A stretch of 42,844 nucleotides of DNA from Eubacteriales bacterium (GTDB taxonomy: Bacteria > Bacillota > JASUSC01). Positions 38,305-42,844 of the stretch are shown here, piece by piece; the first letter of the stretch is position 1; the number at the start of each line of letters is the position of its first letter. The stretch covers positions 1 to 42,844 of the forward strand of contig JASUSC010000008.1 of assembly GCA_030446285.1 (NCBI GenBank), in the 5' to 3' direction. Under the pieces are notes generated by a model. That model saw only the letters and a program-made list of their open reading frames with translations. It was not told where the DNA came from and ran no database searches. The translations under genes and the position numbers were made by a program.

Positions 38305-40008
38305 TCAATCGTCAATAAGGGCATGTTTGAGCACTTCTTCCACGGTGGTTTCCCCGGCCATAACCCGGCGCACACCGTCCTGGAAGAGGGTTCGCATTCC
38401 CGAGCGTATGGCCGCTTCTTTGATCTCATCCCGACTGGCCCGCTGGTTCACCAGCCGGCGAATTTCCCCGTTCATCAGCATCAACTCATGAATGGCTACC
38501 CGGCCATAATAGCCGGTGTTGTTGCACTGGCCGCAACCACGGCCCCGGTAAAGGGTTATGTTCTCGTCAGGGGGAAGGTTGAGCAATAGGCGCACCGGGT
38601 CGTCAGGCCCAGGCCGGTACGGTTCCTTGCAGTTGGGGCAGATCTTCCGCACCAGCCGCTGGGCAGTAACTGCCAAAACAGAAGAGGCAATTAAGAAAGG
38701 CTCAACCCCCATGTCAACCAGCCTGGCCAAGGCTCCTGCGGCATCGTTGGTGTGGAGGGTACTCAGCACCAGGTGCCCGGTAAGGGCTGCCCGGACGGCG
38801 ATGTCCGCCGTCTCCCGGTCCCGAATTTCCCCCACCATGATAATGTTAGGGTCCTGCCGCAGGATGGCCCGCAATCCCTCGGCAAAAGTGAGACCTATTT
38901 TGGGGTTCACCTGAACCTGGTTGATGCCGTCCAGCCGGTACTCCACCGGATCTTCTACCGTAATAATGTTCTCCTCCGGCCGGTTGAGACGGCTCAAGAG
39001 AGCGTACAGAGTGGTGGTCTTACCGCTGCCGGTTGGGCCTGTAACCAGCAGCATGCCATTGGGCTTTTTAATTAAACGCTCGATCTGTGCGCGAACATCG
39101 TCGCTGAATCCTAACTCAGGGAGTTGCAAGATGAAACTACTCTTATCAAGGATACGAATAACTACTTTTTCACCAAAAATAGTAGGAAGAATGGAGACGC
39201 GCAGGTCAACGTTGCGGCCGCCGGCACTCACCTCAATCCGCCCATCCTGGGGCAGGCGGTGTTCGGCAATGTCCAGGTTGGCCATAATTTTTATCCGGGA
39301 AATGATGGCGTTCTGGGCGTTACGGGGAAGACTCATCACCTCGTGGAGAACACCATCAATCCGGAAGCGAACCCGCAAGGTGTTTTCCATGGGTTCGATG
39401 TGAATGTCGCTGGCCCTTTCTCGCACTGCGCGGGAGATGATGGTGTTTACCAAGCGAATGATGGGAGCGTCGTCTTCGACATTCTCAATGTCCTGCAGTT
39501 GTTTATAATCACTTTCACTGACCTTGTCATCAGTGGCGATGTCTCCCAACACTTGGCTTACCGACTCTTCCAGCTGATAGTACCGGTTGATAGCCTGATT
39601 GATCTCGTCTTCCAGAGCCAGAAGGGGTTCGATTTCCATGCCCGTAATCATTTTTAAATCATCGATGGCAAAGACGTTGAGAGGATCGGACATGGCCACG
39701 TACAGCTTGTTGCCCTCCTGGGAAACGGCTATAGCTCCGTATCTCCGGGCTACACTCTCGGGTATCTTTTTCACCACTACCGGATTTAAGGGACGATCAA
39801 AAAGGCTGACCTGTTTAACGCCTAACTGTTTTTCCAGGACGTCGAGAATGGTCTGTTCCGAAACGTAGTTCTTTTCAATTAAAATTTTACCTAATCTTTC
39901 CCCCGTGAGCTTCTGGCGATCCAGAGCCATTTTCAACTGCTGTTCGCTGATAACTCCGGCCTCTACCAGCAGCTCCCCCAGCATCTTTTTTCCTTTTCTG
40001 TTTTCCAT
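38305..40008 (-). CDS. pilB: Type IV pilus assembly ATPase PilB
   Basis: MshEN-type N-terminus; GPTGSGKTTTLYALLSRL; CPNCKEPYRP zinc motif. Confidence 0.95.
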   Translation of the reverse strand: MENRKGKKMLGELLVEAGVISEQQLKMALDRQKLTGERLGKILIEKNYVSEQTILDVLEKQLGVKQVSLFDRPLNPVVVKKIPESVARRYGAIAVSQEGNKLYVAMSDPLNVFAIDDLKMITGMEIEPLLALEDEINQAINRYYQLEESVSQVLGDIATDDKVSESDYKQLQDIENVEDDAPIIRLVNTIISRAVRERASDIHIEPMENTLRVRFRIDGVLHEVMSLPRNAQNAIISRIKIMANLDIAEHRLPQDGRIEVSAGGRNVDLRVSILPTIFGEKVVIRILDKSSFILQLPELGFSDDVRAQIERLIKKPNGMLLVTGPTGSGKTTTLYALLSRLNRPEENIITVEDPVEYRLDGINQVQVNPKIGLTFAEGLRAILRQDPNIIMVGEIRDRETADIAVRAALTGHLVLSTLHTNDAAGALARLVDMGVEPFLIASSVLAVTAQRLVRKICPNCKEPYRPGPDDPVRLLLNLPPDENITLYRGRGCGQCNNTGYYGRVAIHELMLMNGEIRRLVNQRASRDEIKEAAIRSGMRTLFQDGVRRVMAGETTVEEVLKHALIDD

Positions 40009-40115
40009 CCTTCAATCAACTCTCCTCGCGCAGAACGCAATACATAGTTCCACTTTTTTCTTATTTTTTCTTAGTTCCATTTTTTTTAGAAAATTCCTTC
40101 TTCCGGAGAGAAATT

Positions 40116-40994
40116 TTACTGGTTTTCTACCTGCTTCGCCAGCACGGAGGCCATTATTTCCACCGGAGCTTCCCTTCCCGTCCAGAGAGTAAAAGCCGCG
40201 GCCCCCTGATAGAGGAGCATTCCCAGCCCATTTACCGCCTGCAGCCCTCGACGGCGACATTCCTGCAAAAGGGGAGTCATAGGCGGGTTGTACACCATGT
40301 CGTAAACAACCAACTCCCCGGGAAGCTGTTCCAGCGGCAACGGCAGTTCGGCGGTAAAACCTTCCATGCCAGCCGGAGTGGCATTAACCAGCAGATTCGC
40401 ACCCTGGAAAACTTTTTCCTCGTCTTCGGGGGGAAGAGGAAAAGCAGTCAGCTCTCCCTGCCACCCCCTCTCCCGCAAGCGGGGTGCAAGGAGTTCACAG
40501 AGGGCCCTCCCCCGCGCGGGGTTGCGGTTGAGAACGACGATTGCCGCTGCTCCGGCTAAAGCTAGGGCAACCACCGCCGCCCGAGCCGCTCCCCCCGCCC
40601 CCAAAATTACAACTTTTTTCCCGATCGGCACAAAGCCGAGGTCTTCTTTGAGGGAACGCAAGAACCCGTCCACATCGGTGTTGTACCCTTTAAGACCGGC
40701 AGGAGTTCTCACGATAGTGTTCACCGCTCCGGTAAGCTCCGCTCCTACATCCAGTTCGGCCAGATAGGGGATAACCGCTTCTTTGTGAGGAATGGTGACG
40801 TTGGCTCCCACAAAACCAAGGGCCTCAAGTCCGCGCACCGCCTCGCCAATTTTTTCCGGTGCCACTGGGAGAGGAATATAGCAGTAATTCAATCTTAGGT
40901 GACGAAAAGCCGCATTGTGCATTAGAGGCGAAAGAGAATGGCTTACCGGCCAGCCGATAATCCCCACAACCCTGGTTTTTCCGTCAATCTCCAT
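40116..40994 (-). CDS. aroE: Shikimate dehydrogenase
   Basis: GWPVSHSLSPLMHNAAFRHL; GANVTIPHKEAVIPYL; LGAGGAARAAVVAL. Confidence 0.95.
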   Translation of the reverse strand: MEIDGKTRVVGIIGWPVSHSLSPLMHNAAFRHLRLNYCYIPLPVAPEKIGEAVRGLEALGFVGANVTIPHKEAVIPYLAELDVGAELTGAVNTIVRTPAGLKGYNTDVDGFLRSLKEDLGFVPIGKKVVILGAGGAARAAVVALALAGAAAIVVLNRNPARGRALCELLAPRLRERGWQGELTAFPLPPEDEEKVFQGANLLVNATPAGMEGFTAELPLPLEQLPGELVVYDMVYNPPMTPLLQECRRRGLQAVNGLGMLLYQGAAAFTLWTGREAPVEIMASVLAKQVENQ

Positions 40995-40997
40995 CTA

Positions 40998-41522
40998 TCA
41001 CCCCTCCTCTAGCCGATTCAGACGGCGCCAGATGAACTTCTCCAGCCGCCGGTTTATCCTGGTGCCGACAAACTCTTTGCCGGGCAAGGGTTTTACTAGG
41101 ATGGTAACCATTCCCAGCCGTTTGCCGCCGTAGACATCGGTGAGGAGTTGATCTCCGATTACCGCCGTCTGCCGGGGCTCCGTCCCCAGTATTTGCAAAG
41201 CCCGGATAAAGGGCCTCCGCCCCGGTTTAGCTGCCCGGAAAACACAGGGTACGCCAAGGGAAAAGGCAGCTCCTTCTACCCTTCGGCGGCCGCTGTTGGA
41301 AACTAGGCACACTCTAAGCCCGGCTTCTTCGATCTGCCGCAGCCATTTTAGAACCTGCGGAGGAAAATTCTGGGCTCCCTTCGCCAAAAGGGTGTTGTCC
41401 AGGTCAAGAATGATCGCCTCTATCCCTTTTTCCCGGAGAAAAGCCGGCTCAATTTCCCATACTGCAGAAAAAATATAGGCCGGCCGGAACTTTTCCCACA
41501 CGTTTCCCATTGCATCACCCAC
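40998..41522 (-). CDS. YqeG family HAD IIIA-type phosphatase
   Basis: AIILDLDNTLLAKG; VIGDQLLTDVYGGKRLGMVTILVKPL. Confidence 0.92.
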   Translation of the reverse strand: MGDAMGNVWEKFRPAYIFSAVWEIEPAFLREKGIEAIILDLDNTLLAKGAQNFPPQVLKWLRQIEEAGLRVCLVSNSGRRRVEGAAFSLGVPCVFRAAKPGRRPFIRALQILGTEPRQTAVIGDQLLTDVYGGKRLGMVTILVKPLPGKEFVGTRINRRLEKFIWRRLNRLEEG

Positions 41523-41610
41523 AAAAGCTTACTTGGCCATCCCATCAATGTCGAAAACGAAATCGGGATAAAGGAAAAGAGGACAGGCCTCCTCCAACAA
41601 AGATATTTTT

Positions 41611-42246
41611 TCACCACTTTTCCGCCGTCTCTTCTTCGCCGGGTTTGCCAAGATCAATATACACGGCTCCCTGCGCCCGCTGCCGCACCATCTCCAGGAG
41701 ATCCTTTCCCCCGTGAAGAAGGGACAGATTGAGCTGGACGTACTTTCCCCGGGGTTTTTCTTCTATTTCCGCCATCAGCCGGTGCCATTCCCCATCCCTC
41801 ACCTTTTCCAGAGGTATCCCGTCTTTCCCCCGGTGAACAACATGGCCGGCTGAGGTAAGAACCACTATGTCGGCAAATTTCACTTCCCACGGTTTGCCGG
41901 TAAAACTGCTGTAAATCTGAAGGCCTTCAGGTAACAAGGCCACCCGGTAAACAAAAGGCAGGAAGGGAGAAAATTTGTTCGTGGGCCGGGGCCAGAAAAG
42001 GTATATGTTGAAGAAAAACACCCCCAGGAGCAAAAGAATACCGATCAGGCAAAGAAGTTTGTTCAGCAGGTTTGTTTCCGGATTCATTATGGTGTAAAGC
42101 TTCCAGTTTAAGGTGAAAATAAGGGACCAGGTAATGGTCTTGACAAAAATAACCATAAAGGCAAAAAGTTTTACCCTGCTGTCACTTTTAAAAAGCAGTG
42201 CCCTGTCGCCTTCCACTTTTCTGCCTCCGATCTTACTCTGAACCAC
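41611..42246 (-). CDS. Hypothetical membrane protein
   Basis: Two hydrophobic segments and a soluble C-terminal half; no family recognised. Confidence 0.6.
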   Translation of the reverse strand: MVQSKIGGRKVEGDRALLFKSDSRVKLFAFMVIFVKTITWSLIFTLNWKLYTIMNPETNLLNKLLCLIGILLLLGVFFFNIYLFWPRPTNKFSPFLPFVYRVALLPEGLQIYSSFTGKPWEVKFADIVVLTSAGHVVHRGKDGIPLEKVRDGEWHRLMAEIEEKPRGKYVQLNLSLLHGGKDLLEMVRQRAQGAVYIDLGKPGEEETAEKW

Positions 42247-42250
42247 GCAT

Positions 42251-42685
42251 TTATTTCACAATAAGAACTGACACCCGGGCATGATGAGAAACCCGGTCGC
42301 TCACACTTCCAAGAAGATACCCTTTGATAGCCCCCAGTCCCCGGGTTCCTATTACAATCATGTCATACTTGTCTTCCTCTGCCCTCCGGCAAATCATGTC
42401 AGCCGGATGGCCAAAGTCAATTAAACTGCTTACCGAAACCCTTCCCTGGTATTTTTCCACGTAGCGAGCAAGAAGGTTTTGCCCCTGTTTTTCCATTTCG
42501 TCGAGAAGATTCTGGAAAAAGTCAGGCGGAATATCCACTACCATGTAGCGGCTGGGCGGGAAAATAACATGGTAGAAGGTCACCCTGGCATTAAACTTTT
42601 CCGCTATCTCCACCGCCTTCTCCGCCGCCAGGTCAGCGTGAGAAGAGCCATCCACCGGTACTAAAATTTTACTAATCATAGTCAT
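42251..42685 (-). CDS. Universal stress protein (UspA family)
   Basis: KILVPVDGSSHADLAAEKAVEIA; DMIVIGTRGLGAIKGYLLGSVSDRVSHHARVSVLIVK. Confidence 0.95.
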   Translation of the reverse strand: MTMISKILVPVDGSSHADLAAEKAVEIAEKFNARVTFYHVIFPPSRYMVVDIPPDFFQNLLDEMEKQGQNLLARYVEKYQGRVSVSSLIDFGHPADMICRRAEEDKYDMIVIGTRGLGAIKGYLLGSVSDRVSHHARVSVLIVK

Positions 42686-42772
42686 CCCTCCCTTTGCGGA
42701 GAAGGATTTTCTCCCTCCAAGTCGAAAAATGTTACTTGACTTGATTATAACCTACATGAGGAAGGGAGAACA

Positions 42773-42844
42773 ATGCCAATTAAGGAAAAAGCCAAAAAGG
42801 AACCTGTTGTCATAAAAGGAACGGTAAAAGGATTGATAATCTAC
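42773..42844 (+). CDS. Start of a gene running off the window, MinC-like N-terminus
   Basis: ATG after GAGGAAGGGAG; MPIKEKAKKEPVVIKGTVKGLIIY, open to window end. Confidence 0.5.
   Translation, partial: MPIKEKAKKEPVVIKGTVKGLIIY

Noticed and set aside
39124-39657. 177 aa plus-strand ORF inside pilB
   Set aside because: Antisense shadow ORF of strongly supported pilB.
1-42844. CRISPR array, prophage or restriction-modification locus
   Set aside because: No regularly spaced repeats, Cas, integrase, phage structural or methyltransferase/endonuclease genes were recognised.

Overview
The window looks like a chromosomal segment from a thermophilic, Moorella/Desulfotomaculum-like Firmicute (taxon inferred from gene content only). 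Left core: zapA, PiT phosphate transporter with DUF47 partner, ABC-2 exporter, tRNA-Leu(GAG). An AT-richer, scarred accessory region follows (about 5.7-17.7 kb): a tetR / radical-SAM / CmpB-like / HD gene set with two near-identical putative operators; TnpB (IS605-type) and IS30 remnants; an FMN-reductase/HxlR pair; and a cobamide lower-ligand locus. That locus has a cobalamin riboswitch with a terminator, two ThiC paralogs probably BzaA/BzaB-like, a decayed cobS, cobT, and a truncated ORF running into a dispersed hairpin repeat. Right core: polyprenyl synthase, YkuK, lipoprotein, PflA-like radical SAM, pta, tmcAL, DUF2148, tldD, aroB-aroK-aroC, a full Gram-positive type IV pilus cluster, aroE, yqeG, uspA and the start of a minC-like gene. 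The best second-look candidates are the tetR/radical-SAM module and the eroded bza-type operon. All calls come from reading sequence and protein motifs; no database search was run.
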